A DNA stretch of 64,000 bases from Schleiferiaceae bacterium (GTDB lineage Bacteria > Bacteroidota > Bacteroidia > Flavobacteriales > Schleiferiaceae). The stretch is taken from the NCBI GenBank assembly GCA_018402665.1, contig JAGYIN010000002.1, positions 1-64,000 of the forward strand, written 5' to 3'. The position numbers were made by a program, and so were the translations under genes. Numbering within the stretch: the stretch's first letter is position 1; every line of letters begins with the position of its first letter. The notes beneath the pieces are model-generated. The model was given only the letters and a program-made list of their open reading frames with translations. It ran no database searches and was not told the DNA's origin. Of this stretch, positions 10,550-19,825 are shown one piece after another.

Positions 10550-11604
10550 AAACGCTGAAAGGACCGGGCATTTTTATCGCCCAATTCGCAGACGACCTCG
10601 CCCCGTTCAATTCATGGGCGTCCATTTGTAAATGGGCTGCCGATCTAGGCTACAAAGGCATTCAAATCCCTTCCTGGGATGGCCGATTCATGGACCTTAA
10701 AAAGGTGGCGAACAGCCAAGATGCGGCAGATGAACTCACAGGCATTGCTGCGGAGCACGGTATACAAATCACAGAATTAAGTACCCATTTACAGGGCCAG
10801 CTCGTGGCTGTTCACCCGGCCTTCGACGCGCAATTTGATGCATTTGCCCCGGCTGAGGTTCACGGGAATGCTAAGGCGCGCACGGCGTGGGCGGTGGACC
10901 AATTACATCTTGCCGCAACGGCTTCACAGCGTTTGGGACTTACAGCCCATCCGACGTTTTCAGGCGCATTGGCCTGGCCGTATTTCTACCCTTGGCCGCA
11001 ACGACCGGCGGGGTTGGTGGAAGAGGCGTTTGAGGAATTGGGCCGTAGATGGTTGCCAATTCTTAATCATTTCGACGGCTGTGGCGTAGATCTGGCCTAT
11101 GAAATTCATCCGGGTGAAGACCTGCACGACGGAGCGACCTTTGAACGCTTTCTCGATGTGGTAGGCGGCCACCAGCGTGCAAACATGCTGTACGATCCCT
11201 CCCACCTGGTTTTGCAGGGGATGGATTATTTGGGCTACATCGACCTGTACCATGAACGCATTAAAGCCTTCCATGTGAAGGATGCAGAATTTAACCCGGA
11301 CGCTAGAACCGGTGCCTACGGTGGCTACCTTCCTTGGGTAGAACGCGCCGGCCGATTCCGTTCCGTGGGCGATGGAGAGATCGATTTTCCTGCCATTTTT
11401 GCCAAGCTCGCCCAGTACAATTACGACGGTTGGGCCGTGCTAGAATGGGAGTGCTGTTTGAAAGATTCGGCTGCCGGTGCGCGCGAGGGCGCAGAACGCA
11501 TCGCCGATTGGATCATCCCTGTGGCCTCGCGCGCCTTCGACGACTTCGCCGCAACGGGCGTAGACAGAGCCGCGAACCGCAAGGCTTTAGGATTGGATAA
11601 ATAA
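10546..11604 (+). CDS. Sugar phosphate isomerase/epimerase family TIM-barrel protein
   Basis: A 352-residue xylose-isomerase-like TIM barrel without signal peptide. Metal-ligand motifs of the family are visible in order: DLAYEIHPGEDLHDG (Glu) near residue 190, MLYDPSHL (Asp) near 215, IKAFHVKDAEF (His) near 245 and WAVLEWECCLKDS (Glu) near 300. The start overlaps the oxidoreductase stop. Proteins of this family in such operons isomerise or epimerise keto sugars, and pair with Gfo/Idh partners in known 3-keto-glycoside and myo-inositol-like pathways. The exact substrate cannot be read from sequence. Confidence 0.88.
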   Translation: MKTLKGPGIFIAQFADDLAPFNSWASICKWAADLGYKGIQIPSWDGRFMDLKKVANSQDAADELTGIAAEHGIQITELSTHLQGQLVAVHPAFDAQFDAFAPAEVHGNAKARTAWAVDQLHLAATASQRLGLTAHPTFSGALAWPYFYPWPQRPAGLVEEAFEELGRRWLPILNHFDGCGVDLAYEIHPGEDLHDGATFERFLDVVGGHQRANMLYDPSHLVLQGMDYLGYIDLYHERIKAFHVKDAEFNPDARTGAYGGYLPWVERAGRFRSVGDGEIDFPAIFAKLAQYNYDGWAVLEWECCLKDSAAGAREGAERIADWIIPVASRAFDDFAATGVDRAANRKALGLDK

Positions 11605-11618
11605 AACCCCAAAAATAA

Positions 11619-12926
11619 ATGAGTTACAAATTCTCAATGTCGCAGTGTCGCTTCGCCTTTCTATTGATGTGCAGTATGCTGTTGGGACTCCGGGGCGCCG
11701 TTGCGCAATCGGGCCCAGAATTTTTACAGCAGCGCGGCGTTCCAGACACCGTACATTCTGAAGTGTTGAATGAGGACCGGCTCATTTATGTGGATTTTCC
11801 TTTGAGCTATACGCCGGGCAGTGCGCAGAAGTACCCGGTGGCATTTTTACTGGACGGCGATGTGCTGTTGCCGGCGGCAGGTACGGTGCAGGATTATTAC
11901 AGTGGCGGATACACGCCTGATATGATCATCATCGGTATTTCCAATGCGGAAAATAGAACTAGGGATTTGACCCCACCCAAGTTTATTGAGGCACAGAGTG
12001 CCGTTTCTTCCGATCCTATGGCGGTTGCCATGACACCGAACGCGGTATTGGAGGGTGGAGCGCCTGCCTTTCTTGATTTCATTGAGAACGAATTAATCCC
12101 TCATGTGGAGGCCAATTATCCAGTGACCCAATTCAGAACCTTGATTGGCCATTCGTATGGCGGACTCTTCACCTTATTTGCCCTAGCCGAGCGCCCCGCG
12201 CTGTTCAACTACTACCTCGCTATTGATCCCAGCATGAATTGGAGCGGGGGGCATTACCATTACATCCTTCCAGAAAAACTGAGTGAGACATCTCTTGAGG
12301 GCCGTTCGGTGTTCATCACCATGAGTGGCCAATTGCACTTTCAAGACACCACCATCACCCTCGCTAATGTGCGTGAAGACGATTCTTGGCCAACCGAATT
12401 TCCTCGTGCCATCCTCCAGACCGTCGACCAACTGGAAGCATTGGCGCCTACAGGACTTCGTGTGGGATACCAATTCTTTGAAAGAGATTTTCACGGTACT
12501 GTGCCCTTGCCCTCTTTAATGGAGGGATTGATTGCCCTGTTCGATTGGTATCAAATGGAGGACACCCACAAAATCAACGATCCAGCGACGCCGGTGGCAA
12601 CACTATCGAAGATCATCAATCACAGAGCAGCAAAATTGGAACGCAACTTCGGCTATGCGGTGCCTCCATATCCTGAAGAATTGCTCAACATGTCGGGCTA
12701 CATGCAAATGGATATGGGCGATCTGGAGAAATCAGAAATGTATTTTGCGGCAGCGCTAGAGTATTTTCCTAACAGTGCGAACGCGTATGATTCTATGGCC
12801 GATTTTTATGAAGCTACCCAAGCCTATCCCGCTGCGGCAGAATGCTTGAAAAAAGCGATGATACTAGATCCTTTGCCCCGCTACAAAGAGCGTCTAGACG
12901 AATTGACCGCGAAGATTAAACCTTAA
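11619..12926 (+). CDS. Exported alpha/beta-hydrolase (esterase D family) with C-terminal TPR
   Basis: A 435-residue protein with a signal peptide ending near GAVAQ (residue 30). An esterase-D/enterochelin-esterase-like alpha/beta-hydrolase core follows, with the nucleophile elbow GHSYGGLF near residue 180. The likely His is in ERDFHGTVPLPS near residue 290. After about residue 350 there are two tetratricopeptide repeats (YMQMDMGDLEKSEMYFAAAL and NAYDSMADFYEATQAYPAA). It lies 14 bases after the isomerase and 30 before the DUF1080 gene, in one operon. It probably removes acyl groups from glycosides or carbohydrate esters in the periplasm before or after oxidation (inference). Confidence 0.8.
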   Translation: MSYKFSMSQCRFAFLLMCSMLLGLRGAVAQSGPEFLQQRGVPDTVHSEVLNEDRLIYVDFPLSYTPGSAQKYPVAFLLDGDVLLPAAGTVQDYYSGGYTPDMIIIGISNAENRTRDLTPPKFIEAQSAVSSDPMAVAMTPNAVLEGGAPAFLDFIENELIPHVEANYPVTQFRTLIGHSYGGLFTLFALAERPALFNYYLAIDPSMNWSGGHYHYILPEKLSETSLEGRSVFITMSGQLHFQDTTITLANVREDDSWPTEFPRAILQTVDQLEALAPTGLRVGYQFFERDFHGTVPLPSLMEGLIALFDWYQMEDTHKINDPATPVATLSKIINHRAAKLERNFGYAVPPYPEELLNMSGYMQMDMGDLEKSEMYFAAALEYFPNSANAYDSMADFYEATQAYPAAAECLKKAMILDPLPRYKERLDELTAKIKP

Positions 12927-12956
12927 ACTCAACGCAAAACTCATCTTTTAGCACGA

Positions 12957-13829
12957 ATGAAACATCTCATCCTATCTGCCGCGGCTCTTTTTGCCGTTGC
13001 CTGCACCGCACCTGCCGAAGCACCAGCTCAAGCACCAGCCGAAGAAACGGCCGCCGCTCCTGAAAAATTGCACAATAACATCACCGAAGCCGAAATTATC
13101 GACGGCTGGGAGCTCCTGTTCGACGGCCAATGCACCGGCAATTTCCGCAAGTACGGCGATACGGTGATTGGCAAAGCGTGGGTCATCGAAGACGAGGCCT
13201 TGCATTTGGACGCGAGCAACAAAGAGGACTGGCAAGTCAACGGTGGTGGCGATATCGTGTACCAGGATGTTGACGGTTCTATCCGGGAATTTGAAAACTT
13301 CCACTTCAAGGGGGAATGGAAAATTGGCGAACGCGGAAATTCCGGCATCATCTACCTCATCAACGAGGATGCCGAGCAGTATCCGTTTTGCTGGATGACC
13401 GGTCTTGAAATGCAAGTCCTCGACAATGGCACGGACTCCACAGAAGGCCACCCAGATGCGGCCATCCACAAGCACCGCGCTGGAGATCTGTACGACATCA
13501 ACGCCGCACCAGAAGGTGCTGCCAAGCTCGCTGGCGAGTGGAACAGCTTCGAAATCATCGTTCAAGACGGTCACCTCACCCAGAAGCTCAACGGCGTGGT
13601 CACCGTGGATCGCGACCTCTTCGACGATGCGTGGCGTGCGGATGTTGTGGCTTCGAAATTCCACGAATTCCCTGGATACGGCACCTATCGCAAGGGTGGG
13701 ATTGCGCTGCAGGACCATGGCGATAATGTGTGGTACCGCAACTTGAAGATTAAGTCGCTAGCATCTACAGAAACTGAGGCGACTGAACGAGACGAGACTG
13801 ATACCATAATCGGATCAGATTTGGATTAA
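12957..13829 (+). CDS. DUF1080 (3-keto-disaccharide hydrolase) lipoprotein
   Basis: A 290-residue lipoprotein: the leader ends at a lipobox (FAVAC, Cys16), followed by an Ala/Pro-rich linker. The DUF1080 domain begins near residue 47 with GWELLFDGQ and contains GEWKIGERGNSGIIYLI near residue 120 and TGLEMQVLDNG near 145. It ends with DNVWYRNLKIKSL near residue 262. This concanavalin-like fold family is now described as 3-keto-disaccharide hydrolase, splitting glycosides whose sugar has been oxidised at C3. Together with the GMC dehydrogenase, Gfo/Idh and isomerase genes this is the best clue to the pathway. A strong terminator follows, so it is the last gene of its operon. Confidence 0.88.
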   Translation: MKHLILSAAALFAVACTAPAEAPAQAPAEETAAAPEKLHNNITEAEIIDGWELLFDGQCTGNFRKYGDTVIGKAWVIEDEALHLDASNKEDWQVNGGGDIVYQDVDGSIREFENFHFKGEWKIGERGNSGIIYLINEDAEQYPFCWMTGLEMQVLDNGTDSTEGHPDAAIHKHRAGDLYDINAAPEGAAKLAGEWNSFEIIVQDGHLTQKLNGVVTVDRDLFDDAWRADVVASKFHEFPGYGTYRKGGIALQDHGDNVWYRNLKIKSLASTETEATERDETDTIIGSDLD

Positions 13830-13860
13830 TTTTCGCGCCCGAAAATTTTCCTAGAAAAGC

Positions 13861-13894
13861 AAAAACCCGGCGCCGGCAGGCGCCGGGTTTTTTT
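13861..13894 (+). terminator. Rho-independent terminator after the keto-sugar operon
   Basis: A GC-rich stem (AAAAACCCGGCGCC pairing with GGCGCCGGGTTTTT) with loop GGCA, followed by a T run. It ends the plus-strand operon 32 bases after the DUF1080 stop. Confidence 0.9.
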
Positions 13895-13916
13895 ATGAGT
13901 AACGTACATTTACATC

Positions 13917-14642
13917 ATGGCCCAATACCACCACAGTAAAGGCATAGTTTTAAGCGCGCTGAAGTATGGCGAAAGCAGTAGGATTGTGCGCGTGTATACG
14001 GAGGAATTTGGGCTACTGAGTTTTCTAGTGAACAGTGTTGGAAGCAAGCGCGGGGTGGTGCGCAGTTCCATGCTGTTGCCGCTGTCCTTGCTGGAATTGG
14101 TCCATACGCACAAGGGGGAAGGAAAACTGGACCGCATTAAGGAGGCGAAGATGGACCTGACCTTCACGAGCATTCCGTACGATCCCGTGCGCAATGCGTT
14201 GGCGCTCTTCCTTTCTGAACTCTTTCAAAAGGTGTTGCAGACGGGGGAGGCGAATTCAGAAAAGTTCGATTTTGTCCGTTCCGCATGCCTGGCGCTAGAT
14301 ACTATAGATCCTATTCCGCCGGCCTTTCACCTCGCTGTTTGGGCCCGATTAACCACCTACCTGGGATTCGCTCCCAACCTCAACGCGTCGAACGGGACCA
14401 ATTATTTCGACCTCCACAACGGCAACTTCGTCCCGGAACCGCCCCTGCTGCACGGGTATCTTCAGCCGGAAGCGAGCGAATACCTGCGGATTGCATTGGA
14501 GTGGAATTTTGACGGGCCGCTGGGCATATCCAAGCAGGGCCGCTCAGATTTAATGGATGGATTGAGCAGGTACATGAACATTCACCTCGATGGATTTGGC
14601 ACCTTCAAGAGTTTAGACGTGCTGAAAGAGCTGTTTGTGTAG
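13917..14642 (+). CDS. recO: DNA repair protein RecO
   Basis: A 241-residue RecO, which helps load RecA onto single-stranded DNA with RecR. The N-terminal OB-fold segment reads GIVLSALKYGESSRIVRVYT with the typical pattern of RecO (I/V-L-x3-Y-G-E-x-S-x-I). The mid-protein helical part includes FLSELFQKVLQTGE near residue 100. No zinc-binding CxxC motif is present, as usual for Bacteroidota RecO. The gene starts just after a terminator and is followed by a 188-base gap, so it is probably a single transcription unit. Confidence 0.92.
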   Translation: MAQYHHSKGIVLSALKYGESSRIVRVYTEEFGLLSFLVNSVGSKRGVVRSSMLLPLSLLELVHTHKGEGKLDRIKEAKMDLTFTSIPYDPVRNALALFLSELFQKVLQTGEANSEKFDFVRSACLALDTIDPIPPAFHLAVWARLTTYLGFAPNLNASNGTNYFDLHNGNFVPEPPLLHGYLQPEASEYLRIALEWNFDGPLGISKQGRSDLMDGLSRYMNIHLDGFGTFKSLDVLKELFV

Positions 14643-14830
14643 CGCAGGCAGTTGGGAAAAACGCTAGATTTCAATAAAAAATCGGCGAAAAAATCAAAAA
14701 TTCGGTGAAAATAGTGGGGAAATCAGGCAAAATCGGACAAAAATCGCAACTGTCGCGACACCCTGACACCCGAAACAGGTTGGTAAGATATTTGCTATAT
14801 TAATGGCATAATTAATCTTAAAAAGACTAA

Positions 14831-15640
14831 ATGAATAATTCATTTCCAAAGTGGTTGATTCCTGCATTTGTAGCCTTCCTCTTAATTCTCGCGTTTTCAT
14901 CACGATTGTTTGTTAAAATTGAATCCGGTGAAGCGGGTGTTCAATACGATCTAGTTAAAGGTCTTAAGGTGGACCGCATTTATGATCAAGGTTTGAAAAT
15001 CATCGCGCCGTGGAACCGTATGTTCATCTACAGCACACGTATCCAGGAAGACCGTTCCGTAATGGAGGTACTTAGTGCAAATGGCTTGACCATTCGTGCG
15101 GAGCTTTCCTACCGTTACCGTCCTATAGAACAAAGTATTGGTTATCTGCACAATGAAGTTGGTGAGAACTACCAAGATCGGATTGTTATACCAGAAATTC
15201 GTTCGGCAACCCGCGAAGTGATCGGTAAATATTTACCTGAAGAGTTGTATAGCTCGAAACGCGACAGCATTCAGTTAGAAATATTTAATTTGGCGGCAAG
15301 CCGTATTAAAGAGAAGTACATTGAATTAGATGCAATTTTGATTCGTGATGTAGGCTTACCAGATAAATTGAAGCAAGCGATCGAGCGCAAGCTTGAACAA
15401 GAGCAGGTTTCATTAGAATATGAATTCCGTTTGACTCGTGCTCAGAAAGAAGCGGAGCGTCAGCGTATTGAAGCAGAGGGTAAAGCAGTGGCTAACCGTT
15501 TGTTGAGCCAGTCGCTTACGGATAAGGTGCTTCAGGACAAAGGAATTGATGCTACTTTAAAGTTGGCAGAAAGTCCGAACAGTAAAGTGATCGTAATAGG
15601 TGGAAGCGATGGACTTCCTTTGATATTGGGAAATAACTAA
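14831..15640 (+). CDS. Prohibitin/SPFH-domain membrane protein
   Basis: A 269-residue prohibitin-like protein: one N-terminal membrane helix (residues 8-27), then a band-7/SPFH domain starting around VKIESGEAGVQYDL. It contains EVLSANGLTIRAELSYRYRP near residue 80. A charged coiled coil follows from about 185 to 225 (AIERKLEQEQVSLEYEFRLT and AQKEAERQRIEAEGKAV). Such proteins form ring-like scaffolds on the inner membrane and affect membrane proteases, but the target here is unknown. It stands alone with its own terminator. Confidence 0.85.
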   Translation: MNNSFPKWLIPAFVAFLLILAFSSRLFVKIESGEAGVQYDLVKGLKVDRIYDQGLKIIAPWNRMFIYSTRIQEDRSVMEVLSANGLTIRAELSYRYRPIEQSIGYLHNEVGENYQDRIVIPEIRSATREVIGKYLPEELYSSKRDSIQLEIFNLAASRIKEKYIELDAILIRDVGLPDKLKQAIERKLEQEQVSLEYEFRLTRAQKEAERQRIEAEGKAVANRLLSQSLTDKVLQDKGIDATLKLAESPNSKVIVIGGSDGLPLILGNN

Positions 15641-15667
15641 TCGGTCCAACTGATTAAAATTGAGATA

Positions 15668-15697
15668 GAAAGGCGGCCAGATGGCCGCCTTTTTTTT
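15668..15697 (+). terminator. Rho-independent terminator after the prohibitin gene
   Basis: Stem AAAGGCGGCC / GGCCGCCTTT with loop AGAT, followed by eight T, 27 bases after the prohibitin stop. Confidence 0.92.
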
Positions 15698-15755
15698 ATA
15701 TTCGGAGTCCCCGTCGACCTAGTACTACGACTGAAACGAACGAATAAAATCGCAA

Positions 15756-16475
15756 ATGGACTTGCATGTTGCATTATCTTATAGAGATGTACTGTACTGG
15801 TTTGGCTGGGCGGCAGCGCTATTTGTTATCCTCTTCCCACTGTGGTTCGGCGGTAAATTAGGAGCGGTAGCCCGCGGTAAATTTGAGCGCGGTTGGGCAC
15901 TGGTTTTGGTGGCTGCGTACCTGGCGATGACGGGACTTTCCATTTCAAGAGGCGAATTCAGCTGGGGCAGTTCCTTACTCTTCCACATGTGCGGCTTCTC
16001 GAGGCTCTTGCTCATCGGTTATTTTTTTACCGGCAAACGCTGGATGGGAGAATTGGTCACCTTCACCGGCATTGCAGGTGGTTTGCAAAGCTTGCTTACT
16101 CCGGAATTTACCCACGGCATCAACGTGGTCTATGCCTTTGATTATTATGTCAACCACGCATCCATCATCGGGGTAGGTTTCTATAGTATTGTTGTGCAAC
16201 ACAATCGTCTTAAGAAAAGGGCATGGCTGCGCAGCTTCGGTCGTATACAACTCATGGCGCTCATTGCGCTCGGTGTAAATCTACTGACCGGTGGAAATTA
16301 CATGTACCTCATGGAACCCCCAATCGCAGATAACCCACTGATCATTACCAGTGAACGCTTTGCCTACCTCCATGTAATGTTCTTCGAAGTATTCGCTGCC
16401 TTGAACTTTTGGTTGATCGAAATACTCTTGCGTCGTATTCACGTCAAAAACAGCCTCGGTTACCGGGCCGTTTAG
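15756..16475 (+). CDS. TIGR02206/YwaF-TMEM164-like membrane protein
   Basis: A 239-residue polytopic membrane protein with about six or seven hydrophobic helices. The signature segments of the YwaF/TMEM164 family are LLFHMCGFSRLLLIGYFFTG near residue 75, LQSLLTPEFTHG near 115, YYVNHASIIGVGFY near 135 and NYMYLMEPP near 190. Eukaryotic TMEM164 is reported as a phospholipid acyltransferase. Bacterial members are uncharacterised, so a lipid role is only a hypothesis. The gene sits alone between a terminator and a TonB receptor gene. Confidence 0.8.
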   Translation: MDLHVALSYRDVLYWFGWAAALFVILFPLWFGGKLGAVARGKFERGWALVLVAAYLAMTGLSISRGEFSWGSSLLFHMCGFSRLLLIGYFFTGKRWMGELVTFTGIAGGLQSLLTPEFTHGINVVYAFDYYVNHASIIGVGFYSIVVQHNRLKKRAWLRSFGRIQLMALIALGVNLLTGGNYMYLMEPPIADNPLIITSERFAYLHVMFFEVFAALNFWLIEILLRRIHVKNSLGYRAV

Positions 16476-16588
16476 GGCGTTAACACATCTCCAACATTTT
16501 AGGCGACAGAAGTACCTTATCTTCGCGTGGCTACGCACGAAAATTGCTGAGTATTAAACCTTTTGACCCCAATACGCGTCTACTAGAC

Positions 16589-19072
16589 ATGAAGAACCTA
16601 AGCAATACCCTACTCGTATTCCTCGCAGTGTTTTTAACCGGAACACTCCACGCCCAGCAACCGGGCGGCCAACGCGGTGAGAATTTTGACCCTTCTAAAC
16701 TCCCGAAAATCGGTGTGATCACCGGAAAATTGGTGGATGCTGAAACCAAAGAGCCGCTTGCGTATGCTGCAGTGAAAGTCACCCACAAGATGAGTGAAGA
16801 ACTGGTTACAGGCGGTATGACCAACGATCGCGGACAGTTCAAAATCGAAGGCATTACGCTCGGACCTAACGTGATTGAATTTGCGTATGTAGGGTATAAA
16901 ACGAAGACGCAGGAAGTACGTTTAGGGCGTGAAGGTGTGGAGCAGTCGCTCGGTGAAATTGGCCTACAACATTCCGGAGTGGAGCTTGACGAAGTAACTG
17001 TGCAAGCGGAACGCCAGTTCATGACGAATGAGATCGACCGCAAAGTGTATGATCCTTCCAAGCTGATCTTAAGTAAGACGGGTTCTGCAACGGACATTCT
17101 TGAAAATATACCTTCGGTGGAATTGGATCTCGATGGCAACATCACGCTCCGCGGTTCTAGTGCAGTGCGCATTATGATCGACGGGCGCCCTTCGCGTTTC
17201 ACAGGGGAGGACCTTACCGCGTTGTTGCAAAGTTTACCGGGCAACAGTGTTGAGAAGATTGAAGTGATGACGAATCCAAGCGCGAAATACGATCCGGACG
17301 GTACGGCGGGTATGATCAATATCGTGTTGAAGAAATCGGCGTTGCAAGGTTTAAATGGATCGGTCAATGCCTCTTATTCGGGAGCAGATCGCGTGCGCGG
17401 TGGACTCAACCTGAACTATAAGGTAGATAATGTGAACCTCTTTTTTAATGCAGGACACAGTTCAGGATTTACCCCACGCAGTTCGTGGGCAAACCGTGAA
17501 AATTACCTAACGGACGGCACCTACAGCTTTGAGCAAGTGACGGATGGACTGGGCGGTCGCAATGGAAATAATGTTAAAACGGGGATCGATTGGACCCCGA
17601 ACGACAAACATACCCTCACGCTTCAAGGCAACATCAATCAAGGGTTGCGTCCGCGTTCGGAAGAGAAAACCACGGATTGGACTACGCCAACGAGCATCTA
17701 TACCATTCTCCAGGCGAATGAAGAAAACGGCATTCGTTGGAACAACAGTGCCGACCTTATTTACGACTACAAACCGAAAAAAGGCGAGGAACTCAACGTC
17801 CGGTTCAGTTACACCGACGGAAACCGTCACGACGACATGGTCTTTGAACAAGATACGCTTAACTCAGGGAGCATCAAATCGCCATCACTGCGCTATGCAA
17901 CAGAAAGTTTTGGCGACCAATGGGAGTTTAACGGTTTGGCGGATTACGTCAAGAAGTGGAACGAGGACCGCAAATTAGAGGCGGGTGTGAAGATGATTCT
18001 TCGCGATGATCTCGACGGCTTCAATAGAACGAATACCGACATCAACACGGGCATCGCCACCTTAGATCCCCTTTCTGTAAATGAATTTTTATACTCTGAA
18101 GATATTTTCGCGGCCTACGCAAACTACGGCTTCAAAAAGGGTCCGTGGGGCTTCCAGTTGGGACTTCGCGCAGAACAAGCGAACATCGAGGCCACACAAA
18201 TCACGCAGGATTCGACCTTCGTCAACGACTATTTCCAAATATATCCCAGTGCGTTCATGACCTATGAGATCGCGCGTGGACGTGAACTTAATTTCAGTTA
18301 CAGCCGCCGTGTTCAGCGCCCCGGTGGTCGACAGCTCAACCCATTTATTGACTACAGCGATCCATTCAACCTTCGTCAAGGAAATCCGTACCTCCTCCCA
18401 GAATTCACAGGATCTTATGAGGTAGGGTACACGCACATTTTGAAAAAAGGTTCTACACTGAGTGCAAACGTCTACTTCCGGGATAAGAGCAATCTTATTA
18501 CCTGGTTCAGTCAGGTCGACACGAACGGAATTAACACGACCACATTTAAAAACCTCAACAATGGCGAAGATGTGGGCATGGACTTTAATTTCCGCGGCCG
18601 TCTCGGCAGCAAAGGTGCGTTCGCAACGCTCGGAGGAAATTACTTTTACAGCCAGGTCAGTGGTGATATCGACGGCCGCGGCTGGGTCAACAGCGGATAC
18701 GGTTTTGGTCTGAACACCATGGTGAGCACGCCACTTTGGAAAGGTGCGAGCTTACAAATCATGGGGAATTACCGCAGTAAACGAGTCATGGCGCAGGGTA
18801 TAGGCCGTCCGTTCTATTTTATGGGCGGTGGATTTAAACAAGGGTTCATGAACGATCGTTTGAACCTGTCCATTAATTGCCGGGACCTCTTCAACACCAT
18901 GGGATGGAATTACGAATCCATGGGCCCCAATTTCTACCAAGAGGGCCAATTCCGCTGGAGCAATCGCATCGTTGAAGCCGGTCTTACCTACAACTTTGGC
19001 GAAGTGCAACGCCGTCGTCGTCAAATGGACCGCGGAAGTGGTGGTGGAGGAATGGACATGGACATGTTCTAA
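16589..19072 (+). CDS. TonB-dependent outer membrane receptor (OMP_b-brl_3 type)
   Basis: An 827-residue receptor with signal peptide (ending TLHAQ at residue 22 from the ATG at 16589). I preferred this start to the one 45 bases upstream because of the clean leader. Domains in order are a carboxypeptidase-regulatory-like beta domain (about 35-120, GKLVDAETKEPLAYAAVKV), a TonB plug (about 135-245, with IMIDGRPSRFTGEDLTALLQ) and a large barrel with NFSYSRRVQRPGGRQLNPF near residue 570. The C-terminal tail is rich in Gly and Met (GSGGGGMDMDMF). There is no SusD partner next to it. This subtype often carries metal or siderophore-like or peptide substrates, but nothing local identifies the substrate. 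Confidence 0.85.
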   Translation: MKNLSNTLLVFLAVFLTGTLHAQQPGGQRGENFDPSKLPKIGVITGKLVDAETKEPLAYAAVKVTHKMSEELVTGGMTNDRGQFKIEGITLGPNVIEFAYVGYKTKTQEVRLGREGVEQSLGEIGLQHSGVELDEVTVQAERQFMTNEIDRKVYDPSKLILSKTGSATDILENIPSVELDLDGNITLRGSSAVRIMIDGRPSRFTGEDLTALLQSLPGNSVEKIEVMTNPSAKYDPDGTAGMINIVLKKSALQGLNGSVNASYSGADRVRGGLNLNYKVDNVNLFFNAGHSSGFTPRSSWANRENYLTDGTYSFEQVTDGLGGRNGNNVKTGIDWTPNDKHTLTLQGNINQGLRPRSEEKTTDWTTPTSIYTILQANEENGIRWNNSADLIYDYKPKKGEELNVRFSYTDGNRHDDMVFEQDTLNSGSIKSPSLRYATESFGDQWEFNGLADYVKKWNEDRKLEAGVKMILRDDLDGFNRTNTDINTGIATLDPLSVNEFLYSEDIFAAYANYGFKKGPWGFQLGLRAEQANIEATQITQDSTFVNDYFQIYPSAFMTYEIARGRELNFSYSRRVQRPGGRQLNPFIDYSDPFNLRQGNPYLLPEFTGSYEVGYTHILKKGSTLSANVYFRDKSNLITWFSQVDTNGINTTTFKNLNNGEDVGMDFNFRGRLGSKGAFATLGGNYFYSQVSGDIDGRGWVNSGYGFGLNTMVSTPLWKGASLQIMGNYRSKRVMAQGIGRPFYFMGGGFKQGFMNDRLNLSINCRDLFNTMGWNYESMGPNFYQEGQFRWSNRIVEAGLTYNFGEVQRRRRQMDRGSGGGGMDMDMF

Positions 19073-19141
19073 TCCATTTTTAAGCATTTGTTACATATTT
19101 TTACGCCTAGGAATATTTTCGGAGCTTTTTTAAATAGACTT

Positions 19142-19825
19142 ATGAAACATTTGATTCACCTCGCACTCGTTGCCCTTTTTATCGCGCCATTTTCTCTAAG
19201 CGCAGAACGTTCCATCATGGACCCCGTAGTGTACGATTTACGAGGTGCATTAACCCAGGGGTATGAGGTGGCCGCAGTGGTCACGGATGCCGGCGAGCTT
19301 TCAGAATTCACCTTCGATACAGCGAATAGTTACCTGACCTTACTCAAGCCAGCGACCTTTTATTATGCCTTATGTGTGGATACAGCGGGCCAATTGGCCT
19401 ACCTCTACATGGGCCCCAAAGAAGTTGGAGGCTCCAGTGAGCCGTATATTCAAGAGCTTACACCCTTGCCTTCTGCAACCGCGCAGGGCGCGAAGACTGC
19501 AGGAAGAGGGTACTTCATTTCTTTAGGTTCTGGAGTGGTAGTTTTTGCGGCTATAGCGGCCTTAGACGATGGTGATGGATTCGCGGTGCTCCTCGGTTTC
19601 TTCACAGGACTGCTTGTGGCAACTGTGGGTGCAGTGATCTCTGTGGCAGCAGGATTGATTAAAGGCACAAAAGTGGCCTTAGAAAACAGAGCCGAAATTC
19701 AGCAGCGCGAGGCGCAGCGCAACGCTTCTCCCCCGAGCAGCACACAATTTGTGGTCGAACCAGTAGACGAACTGCTGGTTCCAGCAGAATTTACAACGGC
19801 ATTGAAACTGGCTGTGGGTCGTTAG
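19142..19825 (+). CDS. Unrecognised exported protein with membrane segments
   Basis: I do not recognise this 227-residue protein. From the ATG at 19142 it has a clear signal peptide (MKHLIHLALVALFIAPFSLS). A soluble stretch follows, then a hydrophobic pair of segments around residues 125-175 (FISLGSGVVVFAAIAAL, then AVLLGFFTGLLVATVGAVIS), and a polar tail. The frame extends upstream to 19088 but the leader favours the later start. Its end overlaps the converging PBP1A gene by four bases. It may be co-transcribed with the TonB receptor 69 bases upstream. No function is proposed. Confidence 0.7.
   Translation: MKHLIHLALVALFIAPFSLSAERSIMDPVVYDLRGALTQGYEVAAVVTDAGELSEFTFDTANSYLTLLKPATFYYALCVDTAGQLAYLYMGPKEVGGSSEPYIQELTPLPSATAQGAKTAGRGYFISLGSGVVVFAAIAALDDGDGFAVLLGFFTGLLVATVGAVISVAAGLIKGTKVALENRAEIQQREAQRNASPPSSTQFVVEPVDELLVPAEFTTALKLAVGR

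Noticed and set aside
14762-14810. Promoter box (GATATTTG) before the prohibitin gene
   Set aside because: It matches TAnnTTTG only partly and has no TTG at the proper distance.
16544-16588. Earlier start for the TonB receptor
   Set aside because: It would add 15 residues before a clean signal peptide, so the ATG at 16589 is more likely.
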